A DNA stretch of 64,000 bases from CAZEQJ01 sp964514385 (GTDB taxonomy: Bacteria; Bacteroidota; Bacteroidia; Cytophagales; Cyclobacteriaceae): the NCBI GenBank assembly GCA_964514385.1, contig CAZEQJ010000008.1, positions 1 to 64,000 of the forward strand. The letters run 5' to 3'. The notes beneath the pieces are model-generated. The model did not search any database and was not told the DNA's origin. It worked only from the letters and a program-made list of their open reading frames with translations. The position numbers and the translations under genes are program-made. The first letter of the stretch is position 1; the number at the start of each line of letters is the position of its first letter. Shown piece after piece: positions 36,301-44,749 of this stretch.

Positions 36301-36461
36301 ATGATTTCATCGATCGGTCGTCCGGAGAGGCTTTCATTGGAATACCCAAGCGTATTTTGCCAGCTTGCATTGGTGTAAATGATTTCCAGGTTATCATTAA
36401 TACAGCATATAAGGTCTGAAGAATCATCAAATATCTGCAAGGATAGGTCCTGAATATTCAT
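33297..36461 (-). CDS. Hybrid sensor histidine kinase (PAS-GAF-PAS-PAS-HisKA-HATPase-REC-HPt)
   Basis: A 1054-residue soluble phosphorelay kinase with no membrane segment. From the N-terminus: PAS (~1-115), GAF (~125-280), PAS (~290-400), PAS (~410-530, QTGYSSSQLIGKN), HisKA with His555 in FLANMSHELRTPMNGV, HATPase with N, G1 and G2 boxes (NAIKFTPEN, SDTGIGI, GTGLGLAISK), a receiver with Asp846 in FMDIQMPEMDG, and a C-terminal HPt with His984 in LHTIKGNAGTLG. It is the first gene of a five-gene minus-strand run to the NFACT gene. A TACATTTG -7-like box lies at 36492-36485 but lacks a clear TTG at the right distance. The signal is unknown and probably cytoplasmic. Confidence 0.95.
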   Translation of the reverse strand: MNIQDLSLQIFDDSSDLICCINDNLEIIYTNASWQNTLGYSNESLSGRPIDEIIKLEFGQVSSLIREGHTEKPQHYFELISKFHTNLSVSGQIHKITLQDDHGQCYLFILQANIEKQRFEKVELFFSRITTLTLETKNIEEMYRAIHQELKEILIADNFYIALIQDEVLTFPYYVDEKSIPQPRPYLRSEGMGITEYVLFKDQATLLYREGIEGLIENGKINPIEHIPSVWLGAPLKIENKAIGLLAVKSYRKDADYIIQDIDLLNFVSGQIALAIDRKLHLEEIQSQAARLKAIFEQSNNISCTLNRQWKFTSFNTNFSNLFEQIYGEEPKLNRPAISPTFFNQWRELFDRVLAGEYVNVEFKHTTREGDIEWKDIYLNPIYIGGEVDEISAIGIDVTEKKETLLQLRKSEEKFRNIYESFQDIHFRCKLNGIIEMISPSVLEQTGYSSSQLIGKNITNFYLYTQRTKDLIRQLVRDQRVRNFEASIVKNDGTIITCLCNVRLLKDQEDASVYIEGVARDITYLKKVNKELVKAKEVAEHSLKVKEQFLANMSHELRTPMNGVIGMISLLKETTLDQKQSYYVDTIKKSSETLLVILNDILDLSKIEAGKMALKLKPVSLLDLLNKIIALFSHMANQKNIKLRLDHDPATKDDVILDETRTLQVLSNLVSNAIKFTPENGNVTVATTMTEKTLRFSISDTGIGISDEDQQRLFTNFTQLDNSTTKAFSGTGLGLAISKNLTHLMGGDIGVESTLGKGSTFWFSVQLHQLSELSDFQEVTKSEEVAISGFFSDLSPKILLVDDNRVNQQVANEILEKAGASVTLAFSGSEAIDQATHNRFDIIFMDIQMPEMDGITASKRMREKLGSATPPIIAMTAYSMEDDRKQFLSEGLNDYISKPIIPVTLVEVTAKWMNMDTSGLRKAYIEENNSTFQQEVADQLVNIGGLDMLKSVYADFFEETFAMLQQSDDMLRQGEFEDIRRNLHTIKGNAGTLGALKLASLVKKVEGQLKNNVFSGLKSELTQIKKEFERFTDKFNAYYSSITQHESKEKSIDS

Positions 36462-36511
36462 TGGTTGTATCTTTGAGCTTTATTCAAATGTACCAAAAAA
36501 TAAAATAAGGT

Positions 36512-37453
36512 TTGGGGAATAAATACCTGATCGTGATAGCAGGCCCAACGGCAGTTGGTAAAACAGGGGTGGCCATTCACCTTGCCAAATCGCTCGGAGG
36601 TGATATCATATCTGCCGACTCACGACAGATTTATCGTGAACTGAATATCGGCACGGCCAAACCTACTCCTGAAGAAAGAAAAACTATCAGGCATCATCTG
36701 GTTGATACACATTCAATTCATGAAACTATAAATGCCGGAAAATATGCCGCTCTGGCTGAAGAAATCATACAAGACCTATTTAAAAAACATGATCGGTTGT
36801 TTCTTGTAGGAGGGACCGGACTTTATATCCGGGCACTTCTGGATGGGCTTCACGACCTGCCTCCTGCACATGAGGAGATACGCCAAAAGTGGGCCCAGAT
36901 CCTGAAAGAGCAGGGCATAGCATCGTTGCAGCAGCGGCTTCATGAGGTGGACCCGGATTATTATCAACAGGTAGATCTGCAGAATCCTGTTCGCCTGGTC
37001 CGGGCACTGGAGGTTTTTGAGGTTACAGGTATTCCTTACTCGTCGCATATAGCTAAACCTGCATTGCAGAGAAAGCTGTCGTGGCAAAACATCAAGATCG
37101 GGCTGACTATGGACAGAGAACAGCTTTATGACAGGATCAATCGACGCATGGATGCCATGATCAGTGAGGGTTTGTTTGACGAGGCGAAATCATTATATGC
37201 CTATCGTGAGCACCAGGCACTGCAAACAGTCGGCTATCAGGAAATTTTCCCCTATCTGGAAGGGAAGTATAGCCGGGAAGAGGCCGTGCAGCTATTAAAA
37301 AAGAACAGCAGAAACTATGCAAAACGGCAGCTCACATGGTTCAGAAAGGATAAGGAGTACCAATGGTTTCAACCCGGTCAGCTTCAGGAGATGCTGTCCC
37401 TCATCCGATCTTTCTCAGGATCAGATACCCAGGATTTCCACCATACGGAGTAG
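36512..37453 (+). CDS. miaA: tRNA dimethylallyltransferase
   Basis: Adds the dimethylallyl group to A37 of tRNAs reading UNN codons. The 313-residue length is normal. The P-loop IAGPTAVGKTG (about 9-19), DSRQIYRELNIGTAKP, VGGTGLYIRALLDG and the C-terminal QTVGYQEI and TWFRKD motifs are present. The start is TTG at 36512 (MGNKYLIV); an in-frame ATG at 36488 is followed by a stop, and GTG at 36533 would trim the first strand. A TATCTTTG -7-like box is at 36468-36475. Its 3' end overlaps pfkA by 33 bp, tail to tail. Confidence 0.93.
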   Translation: MGNKYLIVIAGPTAVGKTGVAIHLAKSLGGDIISADSRQIYRELNIGTAKPTPEERKTIRHHLVDTHSIHETINAGKYAALAEEIIQDLFKKHDRLFLVGGTGLYIRALLDGLHDLPPAHEEIRQKWAQILKEQGIASLQQRLHEVDPDYYQQVDLQNPVRLVRALEVFEVTGIPYSSHIAKPALQRKLSWQNIKIGLTMDREQLYDRINRRMDAMISEGLFDEAKSLYAYREHQALQTVGYQEIFPYLEGKYSREEAVQLLKKNSRNYAKRQLTWFRKDKEYQWFQPGQLQEMLSLIRSFSGSDTQDFHHTE

Positions 37454-38392
37454 GTCCTGATTGAGTGGCTTATCCAGCTTGATCGCCTGTTCAAAAGGGG
37501 TATACACAATCTGATCGTTGATCTGACCTACCATCACATCTTTTTTACCGATGATGAGGCCTTCTACAGCCGCCACACCCAACCGGCTGGCAAGAATACG
37601 GTCGCGTGCCGAGGGTACTCCGCCTCTCTGGATATGCCCAAGCGTAGTCACACGAATATCTTTTTCAGGGAGTCTTTTTTTTACTTTAGCAGCAATCTCA
37701 TGAGCATTGCCCTGTTCATCACCTTCGGAAACAATCACGATTGAGCTTGTTTTGGAATTATCCCAGCCTGCTTTGAGGGTTTTAATGCATTCGTCGATAG
37801 TAGTGATCGTTTCCGGTATCATCACTACCTCTGCGCCACCCGCGATACCTGTTTCGATTCCGATATAACCAGAATCGCGCCCCATCACTTCAATAAAAAA
37901 TATCCGGTCATGTGAGTTGGCCGTATCGCGGATCTTGTCTACCGCATCAAGGGCAGTATTAACCGCTGTATCAAAGCCTATGGTGATATCCGTACCATAC
38001 AGGTCATTGTCAATTGTACCGGGAGCTCCGATGACGGGGAGTCCAAACTCTTCGTACATTATATGGGCACCAGTGAATGTGCCATCACCGCCGATGGCAA
38101 CCAGGCCTTCTATTCCACGCTGATGCAACTGTTCGTATGCTTTTTTCCGCCCTTCTTTGGTCTTAAATTCTTCGCTACGTGCTGACTTCAGTATGGTGCC
38201 ACCACGCTGTACAATATTGCTGACTGAGTAGGACTTCATTTTATAAATATCCCCTTCAATCATGCCATTATAGCCATATTTGATACCATAGACCTCGATA
38301 TTATGGTATATGGCTGCCCGTACTACTGCTCTTAGGCAGGCGTTCATGCCCGGAGCATCGCCACCTGAAGTGAAAACACCTATTTTTTTCAT
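37421..38392 (-). CDS. pfkA: ATP-dependent 6-phosphofructokinase
   Basis: Phosphorylates fructose 6-phosphate to the 1,6-bisphosphate. The 323 residues are of the bacterial PfkA type. Motifs are GVFTSGGDAPGMNACLRAVV, the ATP-type GGDGTFTGAH (rather than GGDD of PPi enzymes), GTIDNDLYGTD with the catalytic Asp, and EVMGRDSGYIG. It is preceded by a 99-bp divergent gap shared with the DegT gene and overlaps miaA by 33 bp at its end. Confidence 0.96.
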   Translation of the reverse strand: MKKIGVFTSGGDAPGMNACLRAVVRAAIYHNIEVYGIKYGYNGMIEGDIYKMKSYSVSNIVQRGGTILKSARSEEFKTKEGRKKAYEQLHQRGIEGLVAIGGDGTFTGAHIMYEEFGLPVIGAPGTIDNDLYGTDITIGFDTAVNTALDAVDKIRDTANSHDRIFFIEVMGRDSGYIGIETGIAGGAEVVMIPETITTIDECIKTLKAGWDNSKTSSIVIVSEGDEQGNAHEIAAKVKKRLPEKDIRVTTLGHIQRGGVPSARDRILASRLGVAAVEGLIIGKKDVMVGQINDQIVYTPFEQAIKLDKPLNQDLLRMVEILGI

Positions 38393-38491
38393 TAAGAAAA
38401 AATTATTCTATTTGGATAGTTGATTCCGTTTTTCGGTTCCAAATTTTGCAATTAAAAATGTCTTTTACAGATATATCGCTTATTATTTTAA

Positions 38492-39571
38492 ATGAAAACC
38501 TCCGTTCCATTCAATGATTTGACCAAAACCCACGATTTCATCAAAAATGAGATAGATCAGGCAATTCGTAAGGTCATCCGTTCCTCAAGTTACATACTCG
38601 GTGAAGAAGGTGAAGCGTTTGAAAATAATTTCGCAAAATATCTTGAAACTAAACATGTAATCGGCACAAATAGTTGTAGTGATGCTCTCGAAATCATATT
38701 AAGATGCTGGGGTATTGGCAAGGGAAATGAGGTGATGATGCAGGCCAATACCTGGATTTCCATTTACGCTGCCGTTCGCCTTGCAGGGGCGACACCCGTT
38801 TTTCTGGACACCAACCTGCATGATCCATTTATAAATCTGACAGATCTTGAGAATAAAATCACTGATAATACGAAGGTGATCTGTGTCACACATTTATTTG
38901 GATATCCGGAAAAGGTGGATGAAATAAAAAAACTCATTGCAGGCCGTAATATAAAGTTGCTTGAAGATGCTGCACATGCTCACGGAGCGACATATAAAGG
39001 GAGAAAAACCGGCTCTTTGGGAGATGCTGCCGCCTTTAGCTTTTATCCCACGAAAAATCTGGGTGCTTTGGGAGATGCCGGCTGTATTGCTACCGCAGAC
39101 GATGACCTTGGCCGGGAAGCGCGTATTTGGCGTAATCACGGCCAACAGAAGCGTGATCATTATCTGCATTATGGAAAAAACAGCCGCATGGATGAGTTAC
39201 AGGCCGCAATACTCAACGTGAAACTCCGCTATCTGGATATCTGGAACACTGAACGAAAACAACTTGCTGAGCGATATTTTATGGAGCTTCCATCAGCATG
39301 TATTATAGGTCATTTTCACCAGGAGGCAGTGTATCATTTGTTTCCAGTGAAAACAGAAAAACGAGCCCTTTTGACGCAAAAACTGGATCGGGAAGGAATC
39401 GGATGGGGGATACATTACCCCTCGGTGCTTTCTGCTCTTGAGGAAAATGAAGCATCCACACCCAACGCGCGGTTATGGGCAGACAGCATACTGTCACTCC
39501 CCATTTATCCCGGATTAGATCAAAACCTGCAGAGCAGGGTGGTAGCCGCTGTTTCAGGATTCCTGAAATAA
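38492..39571 (+). CDS. DegT/DnrJ/EryC1/StrS-family aminotransferase
   Basis: PLP enzyme that normally aminates nucleotide-linked keto-sugars (or dehydrates them) for surface glycans. The 359 residues show VPFNDLTKTH at the start, the GTNSCSDALEI substrate segment (about 58-68), LLEDAAHAHGA (Asp/His stacking on PLP), and the PLP lysine in AFSFYPTKNLGALGDAG (about 178-194). It opens the polysaccharide locus. The exact sugar cannot be assigned. Confidence 0.92.
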   Translation: MKTSVPFNDLTKTHDFIKNEIDQAIRKVIRSSSYILGEEGEAFENNFAKYLETKHVIGTNSCSDALEIILRCWGIGKGNEVMMQANTWISIYAAVRLAGATPVFLDTNLHDPFINLTDLENKITDNTKVICVTHLFGYPEKVDEIKKLIAGRNIKLLEDAAHAHGATYKGRKTGSLGDAAAFSFYPTKNLGALGDAGCIATADDDLGREARIWRNHGQQKRDHYLHYGKNSRMDELQAAILNVKLRYLDIWNTERKQLAERYFMELPSACIIGHFHQEAVYHLFPVKTEKRALLTQKLDREGIGWGIHYPSVLSALEENEASTPNARLWADSILSLPIYPGLDQNLQSRVVAAVSGFLK

Positions 39572-39651
39572 AATCCGGCAGAAGCAGCTCATGGATGGAA
39601 TAACCCCTGGCCGCTTCTCATAGTGTGATGAAGATATTTTATCTTCGCCGC

Positions 39652-40962
39652 ATGAAGCGATTGCTTGTGGTTACGTATTACTGGCCCCCAAGTGGAGGAG
39701 TGGGTGTGAGTCGCTGGTTGAAGATGACAAAGTATCTGGCCAGGATGGGGCATCAGATTACGGTCATCACACCGGCAAATCCATCTTTTGAACTCAGGGA
39801 TGAAAGCCTTGAAAAGGATGTACACAGCAGCATTAAGGTGATCCGCCGGAAGATTTGGGAACCACTTGAAATTTTTCATTTTTTGAGTGGTGGAAAAAAC
39901 AGAGGTAAGGTCAAGCAGGGGCTTGTGCTGGAGGACGGGAAAAAATCCCGGGTTAAGAAATTATTTATTTGGATACGGGGTAATCTCTTTATTCCAGACC
40001 CAAAGATATTTTGGGTAAAGCCAACGGCAGCCTTCATTACGAAATACCTGAAAAAAAATCCGCATGATGTGATTATTACTACCGGTCCGCCGCATAGCAT
40101 GCATCTCATTGGCTCAAAAGTAAAGCAAAAAACAGGAATTCGGTGGATTGCAGATTTCAGAGATCCTTGGTCTGACTGGGATGTGCTGGAAAATCTGATG
40201 GTTTCAGCAACCGCCATCCGCAGACATAAAAAGTTTGAAAGGAAGGTACTTCAGAAGGCAGATATTGTTACTACTGTGAGTCCGTCCTGGCAGGAAATGT
40301 TGAGTGAAAAGATAAGCCAGAAGAAAGTTGAGCTGATTTACAATGGTTACGATGAAGAGGATTTTGATAGGTCCGCTAGACAAAAACCGGACAGGTTTTT
40401 GCTATGTCATTATGGAATACTAAACCAACTTCGAAACCCTATCCCTTTTTTTGATGCTGTTTCCCAGCTAATTGATGAAGTTCCAGAACTTGGAGATTAT
40501 CTTTTCATTGACCTGGCAGGTCCGGTCGGTGAATCTTATATTCAATATCTCAATCAGCATCCGCAGCTATCTGATAAATATGTATACACCAACTACATAC
40601 CATATGAAGAGACGATCAGGAGGTTGCAAGATGCTGCGCTGCCCCTGGTATTTCTGAATCAGCGTGAAAACCGCAGTGGCAATATACCTGTAAAGTTTTT
40701 TGATTACCTGGGTCTAAATTGTAAAATGCTTGTACTAGGTAGCTCTGAATCCTCTGATCTGGCTGAAATCGTAAGAAAATATAACCTCGGTTATTACAGT
40801 GATATTCATGATATAGAACAGGTTAAGGCAATGGTGAGACTTGCGTTTAATGAGTTTTTAGCAGCGGGCGATGAAGTAAAGGAAAATAAGGAAGAAGTAT
40901 CTGCCAGCACATTCACCAGAAGAGCGCAGGCAGAAAAATTTCATATCTTAGCGGTCAAATAG
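39652..40962 (+). CDS. Glycosyltransferase, GT4-like
   Basis: About 436 residues from the preferred ATG at 39652, which begins MKRLLVVTYYWPPSGGVGVS, a standard GT-B opening; GTG 39625 and ATG 39628 would add nine residues. TATCTTCG, a one-mismatch -7 box at 39640-39647, sits just before this ATG and supports it. The two Rossmann-like halves contain GVGVSRWLKMTKYLARMG near the start, DFRDPWSDWDV near 180, TVSPSWQEML, and a late NIPVKFFDYLGLNCKML block. It likely adds a hexose or acetamido sugar to a lipid-linked glycan; donor unknown. The methyltransferase gene follows after 3 bp. Confidence 0.85.
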   Translation: MKRLLVVTYYWPPSGGVGVSRWLKMTKYLARMGHQITVITPANPSFELRDESLEKDVHSSIKVIRRKIWEPLEIFHFLSGGKNRGKVKQGLVLEDGKKSRVKKLFIWIRGNLFIPDPKIFWVKPTAAFITKYLKKNPHDVIITTGPPHSMHLIGSKVKQKTGIRWIADFRDPWSDWDVLENLMVSATAIRRHKKFERKVLQKADIVTTVSPSWQEMLSEKISQKKVELIYNGYDEEDFDRSARQKPDRFLLCHYGILNQLRNPIPFFDAVSQLIDEVPELGDYLFIDLAGPVGESYIQYLNQHPQLSDKYVYTNYIPYEETIRRLQDAALPLVFLNQRENRSGNIPVKFFDYLGLNCKMLVLGSSESSDLAEIVRKYNLGYYSDIHDIEQVKAMVRLAFNEFLAAGDEVKENKEEVSASTFTRRAQAEKFHILAVK

Positions 40963-40965
40963 GAC

Positions 40966-41484
40966 ATGATGACACCAAAAGAAAGACGGTTTCAACAAAC
41001 GATATCATTTCTGGCAAAATGTGCCATAGACAAAAACGACAGGATTCTCGATTTAGGTACTCCGAATCAATTTTCAGAGCAAATGAAAAGCCTGGGCTAT
41101 CGAGTTGAAAACACCAATGGCCAGGATCTTGATTTAGAGCCGGAATCGCTAAAAACCGTTGATTGCAGGGTGGTTACCGCCTTTGAGATATTGGAGCATC
41201 TGGTAAATCCATTCACAGTTTTGAAAAATTTACCCTCGGAAAAGCTCATCGCGTCTATTCCGCTTCGTCTTTGGTTTTCATCAGCCTACCGAAATGAAAA
41301 CGACCCTTGGGATCGTCATTTTCACGAATTTGAAGATTGGCAGTTTGACTGGCTTTTGGAGAAGTCAGGGTGGAAAATCGAGCGAAGCGAAAAATGGACA
41401 AGCCCATCTCCTAAATGGGGCATCAGGCCTGTATTACGTCGGTTTACTCCCCGCTATTATATCGTCGAAGCAACAAGAGTTTAA
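40966..41484 (+). CDS. Small class-I SAM methyltransferase-like protein
   Basis: A 172-residue protein with a short Rossmann core. DRILDLGTPNQFSEQM near 30-45 stands where motif I is expected but lacks the usual GxGxG. TAFEILEHLVNPFTVLKNL (about 71-89) matches the post-motif segment of methyltransferases acting in glycan or cell-surface pathways. Basic/aromatic C-terminus. Position between a glycosyltransferase (3 bp) and a sulfotransferase-like gene (abutting) suggests methylation of a sugar. Activity is uncertain because of the degenerate motif I. Confidence 0.7.
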   Translation: MMTPKERRFQQTISFLAKCAIDKNDRILDLGTPNQFSEQMKSLGYRVENTNGQDLDLEPESLKTVDCRVVTAFEILEHLVNPFTVLKNLPSEKLIASIPLRLWFSSAYRNENDPWDRHFHEFEDWQFDWLLEKSGWKIERSEKWTSPSPKWGIRPVLRRFTPRYYIVEATRV

Positions 41485-42114
41485 ATGAATGTCTTTATAC
41501 TTTGTGCCGGAAGAACGGGATCCACGAGTTTTATAAAAGCATGTAGTCATATTTCGAACTTTACATCAGACCACGAATCAAAGACACAGGCCTTAGGTGA
41601 GGATAGGTTTACTTTTCCTGACCAACACATAGAAGCAGATAACAGGTTTGTATGGGAATTAGGACAACTGGATTTACGGTATGGTAAAGATGCGTTTTAC
41701 GTTTATCTCAAAAGGGAACCGAAGAAAATAACACAAAGCTTTATGAAGAGATTCTTTTATCCGAGATCCATTATAGATTCCTTTGCTGATGGAGTACGAA
41801 AATCACCACCACAAAAACTGAGCCGAAGGGAGAGAATCAGAATCTGCTACGATTATGTCAATACTGTTGAAGCTAATATTGAGTTATTTTTAAAAGATAA
41901 ACCACTCAAGCAGGTAATTGAGCTCGAAAATATTAAAAGTGATTTTGAAGTCTTCTGGGGCAATATTAAAGCTGAGGGGGATATAAAGGAAGCAATTCAA
42001 ACTTTTTCCATTAAACAAAATGCATCGAAAAGAAGACCAATCAAGCTTCTGATGCGTTGGCGACTTTTTTTATTAAATGAATGGAAGCACTTGTCACTTT
42101 ATTTTGAATCTTAA
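41485..42114 (+). CDS. Sulfotransferase-like protein
   Basis: A 209-residue protein whose start FILCAGRTGSTSFIKAC (about 4-20) fits the phosphosulfate-binding loop of PAPS-dependent sulfotransferases. A second segment, FYVYLKREPKKITQSFMKR (about 72-90), resembles the 3'-phosphate region with Arg and Ser. If active it would sulfate a sugar on the encoded glycan. The sequence is visibly more AT-rich than most of the window. It abuts the methyltransferase gene and overlaps the convergent flippase gene by 21 bp. Specific donor/acceptor residues need structure comparison. Confidence 0.75.
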   Translation: MNVFILCAGRTGSTSFIKACSHISNFTSDHESKTQALGEDRFTFPDQHIEADNRFVWELGQLDLRYGKDAFYVYLKREPKKITQSFMKRFFYPRSIIDSFADGVRKSPPQKLSRRERIRICYDYVNTVEANIELFLKDKPLKQVIELENIKSDFEVFWGNIKAEGDIKEAIQTFSIKQNASKRRPIKLLMRWRLFLLNEWKHLSLYFES

Positions 42115-43563
42115 GATTTTATCAATGTTTTCATTGATCAATGATGAAATTCTGGAAAAATAAATCACTACACAATATGTAACTCCAATCAATAGGGTTT
42201 TATAAAGTAGTGAAATAAAACTCAATTCAAGTGTCGGTAGTATTCTGCTGCCAAAGTAAAACAAGGCAATAATCAAAATCAGCAGAGGTGTTCTGAAACT
42301 AAAAGGACTCAATCCAAGCTTTGATTTCACCAAATAGAATTTAGCAATATTATAAGTCAAAATAGAGATTAATGAGGCTAAAGCAGCTCCCGTTATTCCA
42401 TAGGGAGGTATTAATAGCAGGTTCGTAACTATGGTGACTATTCCCATCATAAATAGGATAACCAAATTTAGCCTGTAATATCCGGAGTTCATGATGATTT
42501 CGCCGTTAGTACCAAAGGCCATATCCAGCATCTTTGCGATACCGATTATCAGAATCACATTTGAGCCTGCCTCAAATTTCTCTCCATTTGGCATGATGTT
42601 AAAAATCTCCTCTATGTTGGCCGTAATTAGCAGAAATATTGCTCCCCCAATAATACCACTGTTGATTGCACTTTTTTGGTAGATATCTTTTATCGCCAAT
42701 ACATTTTGACTTTTGAATTCCCTTGCCAGTACAGGGTTAATAATGCTTACAACAGCTCTTCTTGGGACTTCAATTACAACAGCCATATAAAGCACAGTGG
42801 TATAGATGCCGTTTTCAGATGTGCCCAGCATAGATGCTATCATTACACCATCAATATTGTATATAATTACACTTCCTGTCGATCCAATAAATAAAAATAA
42901 GGCATAGTCCAGAATGGACCCGGAGACGCTATTATTATAATGCTTAAAGTCTCCAATAACCTTATTTTTTAAGAATACTGTCAGGTAAAAAGTAACAACG
43001 AAAAGATAACCTGCAATAATGATGATAAGCAACAGTCTGAATGTGATAATATCGATGCCAAATAGTATTATCGCACAGGTATTAAACAGACGGATGACCA
43101 CATCATTTAACAATGCAGGGCGGGTTGTATTTAAGTTTGCCTTTGAAATACCCTCCATTGCGGACTTTAGAACAATTAAAATGATTAAAGGGTATGCAAG
43201 CTCGATGAACTCAATCAGCTTGGGAGACTGCTGCTCGAAAAGACTTCCAATTGGAACCCGGAAAATAAATAAAAGCACTGTAAAAAAGGCGGAAGATGAG
43301 AAGGCCAGTATCAATAAGCGTGTATTAAAAGCATTCTTTTCATGCTCTTCAAAATGTGGTGAGAACCTAATAATAGATTGAGGTAAACCAAATTGAGCGA
43401 AGGCAGCAACCAGCAAGGCAAGGTTGATTAATGTATTTTTTATACCTATTTCGTTCGGTTGAAGAAATAATGGGAAAAGAAATACTGTATTTATAAATCC
43501 TAATACTATACCTGCATAGGAGATAATTGTGTTACCTATCCCTTGTTTAATGATTATTCCCAT
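42094..43563 (-). CDS. Polysaccharide flippase (Wzx/MATE-like)
   Basis: A 489-residue multi-pass protein with about 14 hydrophobic helices, consistent with the oligosaccharide flippase superfamily that moves lipid-linked repeat units across the inner membrane. The opening IIKQGIGNTIISYAGIVLGF and the periodic helix pairs fit. The DNA is clearly AT-rich, as in the neighbouring sulfotransferase gene, which may mark acquisition by transfer. The GT4-like gene is 7 bp upstream in the same direction. Wzx versus other MVF-superfamily members cannot be separated here. Confidence 0.85.
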   Translation of the reverse strand: MGIIIKQGIGNTIISYAGIVLGFINTVFLFPLFLQPNEIGIKNTLINLALLVAAFAQFGLPQSIIRFSPHFEEHEKNAFNTRLLILAFSSSAFFTVLLFIFRVPIGSLFEQQSPKLIEFIELAYPLIILIVLKSAMEGISKANLNTTRPALLNDVVIRLFNTCAIILFGIDIITFRLLLIIIIAGYLFVVTFYLTVFLKNKVIGDFKHYNNSVSGSILDYALFLFIGSTGSVIIYNIDGVMIASMLGTSENGIYTTVLYMAVVIEVPRRAVVSIINPVLAREFKSQNVLAIKDIYQKSAINSGIIGGAIFLLITANIEEIFNIMPNGEKFEAGSNVILIIGIAKMLDMAFGTNGEIIMNSGYYRLNLVILFMMGIVTIVTNLLLIPPYGITGAALASLISILTYNIAKFYLVKSKLGLSPFSFRTPLLILIIALFYFGSRILPTLELSFISLLYKTLLIGVTYCVVIYFSRISSLINENIDKILRFKIK

Positions 43564-43570
43564 TCAGGTA

Positions 43571-44749
43571 TCATCTATACATATTGATCAAATCAATGGA
43601 TGACTTATTCCAGTTCCAGCGCTCCTGAATGGCGTTTTTCGCATTAGCTCCCATTTTTTCTGCCTTTTCAGGATTTTCTTTTATTTCCTTAATCATTTCC
43701 GCCAACTCATCGGCATCTTCCGCTGCATGAACTAATCCACAATTCTCTTTTTGGATAACATGTGCTTGTGCAGGACAGTCGCTTACAATCACTGGTTTTC
43801 CCATGGCCATATACTGAAAGATCTTATTGGCATAGGTTGTATCATGATGCCGGTTACGTTTCAGAGGGGATATACAAACCTGTGCGGCCATTATATAAGA
43901 AGGGAATAATGATACATCCTGCCATCCTTCAAACACGATATGCTGATGCAGTCCATGAACATCCACCAGCTTATGTAAGATAAAATCCTGACTGTTTTTA
44001 CCTACTAAAATAAGGCGTATATCAGTGTAAATATTGACTAGCTTTTTTATGGCAAGGATAGCTGTATCTGTTCCTCTGCGTGGATTCGTATCACCCAAAT
44101 ACAGAATATTGAATGTTCCTGAAAACCGGTCAATAATCTGTTGATTCAGTTCATATCTTAAAAATATTTCCGGATGTACAGTATTCGGTACTACAGTTAT
44201 ATCTTCAGGTATTTTTGTGACACCCTGATCCAGCATATCCTTTTTGGCTTCCTCTGTCACCAGTACCAATTGGTCAGCCCGATTGATCAGTTCGATTTGC
44301 TTTCGCCTCCATCGGTCGATACTAATCAATATTTTCCCCATTAACGTAGAGGTATGCCCATAATATTGCATGATCTCAGGTCGGTTTTCATGAAAGTCCA
44401 GCACTACTTTATGCAACCCCTTATTCATTCTTAGTACCGTTTCTGCAATTACCATATCATGCACATGCAATACATCAGGCTTGTACTGAGTTACAAACCT
44501 TCTGATTTTTGGCGCCATTAACCACCGGTAAAATGGAAATGTGTAAGCCAGGGCAGATAATTTGTAAATCCATTTATTGGTCTTGTATCGTCTTACGTGA
44601 ATACCATTTATCACTTCCTGTTCGGACTCTCCCCCATAATTGAGGCAGAATAAATAGACTTTATGGCCGGCATGTATAAGTGATACTGCCTCATTTTCTA
44701 CCCTGCTATCGGGCGGAAAAGTAATATCCAGAATCATTCCTATTTTCAA
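43571..44749 (-). CDS. Glycosyltransferase family 4
   Basis: A 392-residue GT-B enzyme. It opens KIGMILDITFPPDSRVENEA (typical of GT4 acceptor-side strands), has HDMVIAETVLRM, a linker near 195-215, NILYLGDTNPRRGTDTAI at the donor domain start, then EGWQDVSLFPSYIMAAQVC and the nucleotide-binding Glu region GKPVIVSDCPAQAHVIQ. It overlaps the YfhO-like gene by 4 bp (44746-44749) and precedes the flippase by 7 bp, so the three form one minus-strand unit. Confidence 0.9.
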   Translation of the reverse strand: MKIGMILDITFPPDSRVENEAVSLIHAGHKVYLFCLNYGGESEQEVINGIHVRRYKTNKWIYKLSALAYTFPFYRWLMAPKIRRFVTQYKPDVLHVHDMVIAETVLRMNKGLHKVVLDFHENRPEIMQYYGHTSTLMGKILISIDRWRRKQIELINRADQLVLVTEEAKKDMLDQGVTKIPEDITVVPNTVHPEIFLRYELNQQIIDRFSGTFNILYLGDTNPRRGTDTAILAIKKLVNIYTDIRLILVGKNSQDFILHKLVDVHGLHQHIVFEGWQDVSLFPSYIMAAQVCISPLKRNRHHDTTYANKIFQYMAMGKPVIVSDCPAQAHVIQKENCGLVHAAEDADELAEMIKEIKENPEKAEKMGANAKNAIQERWNWNKSSIDLINMYR

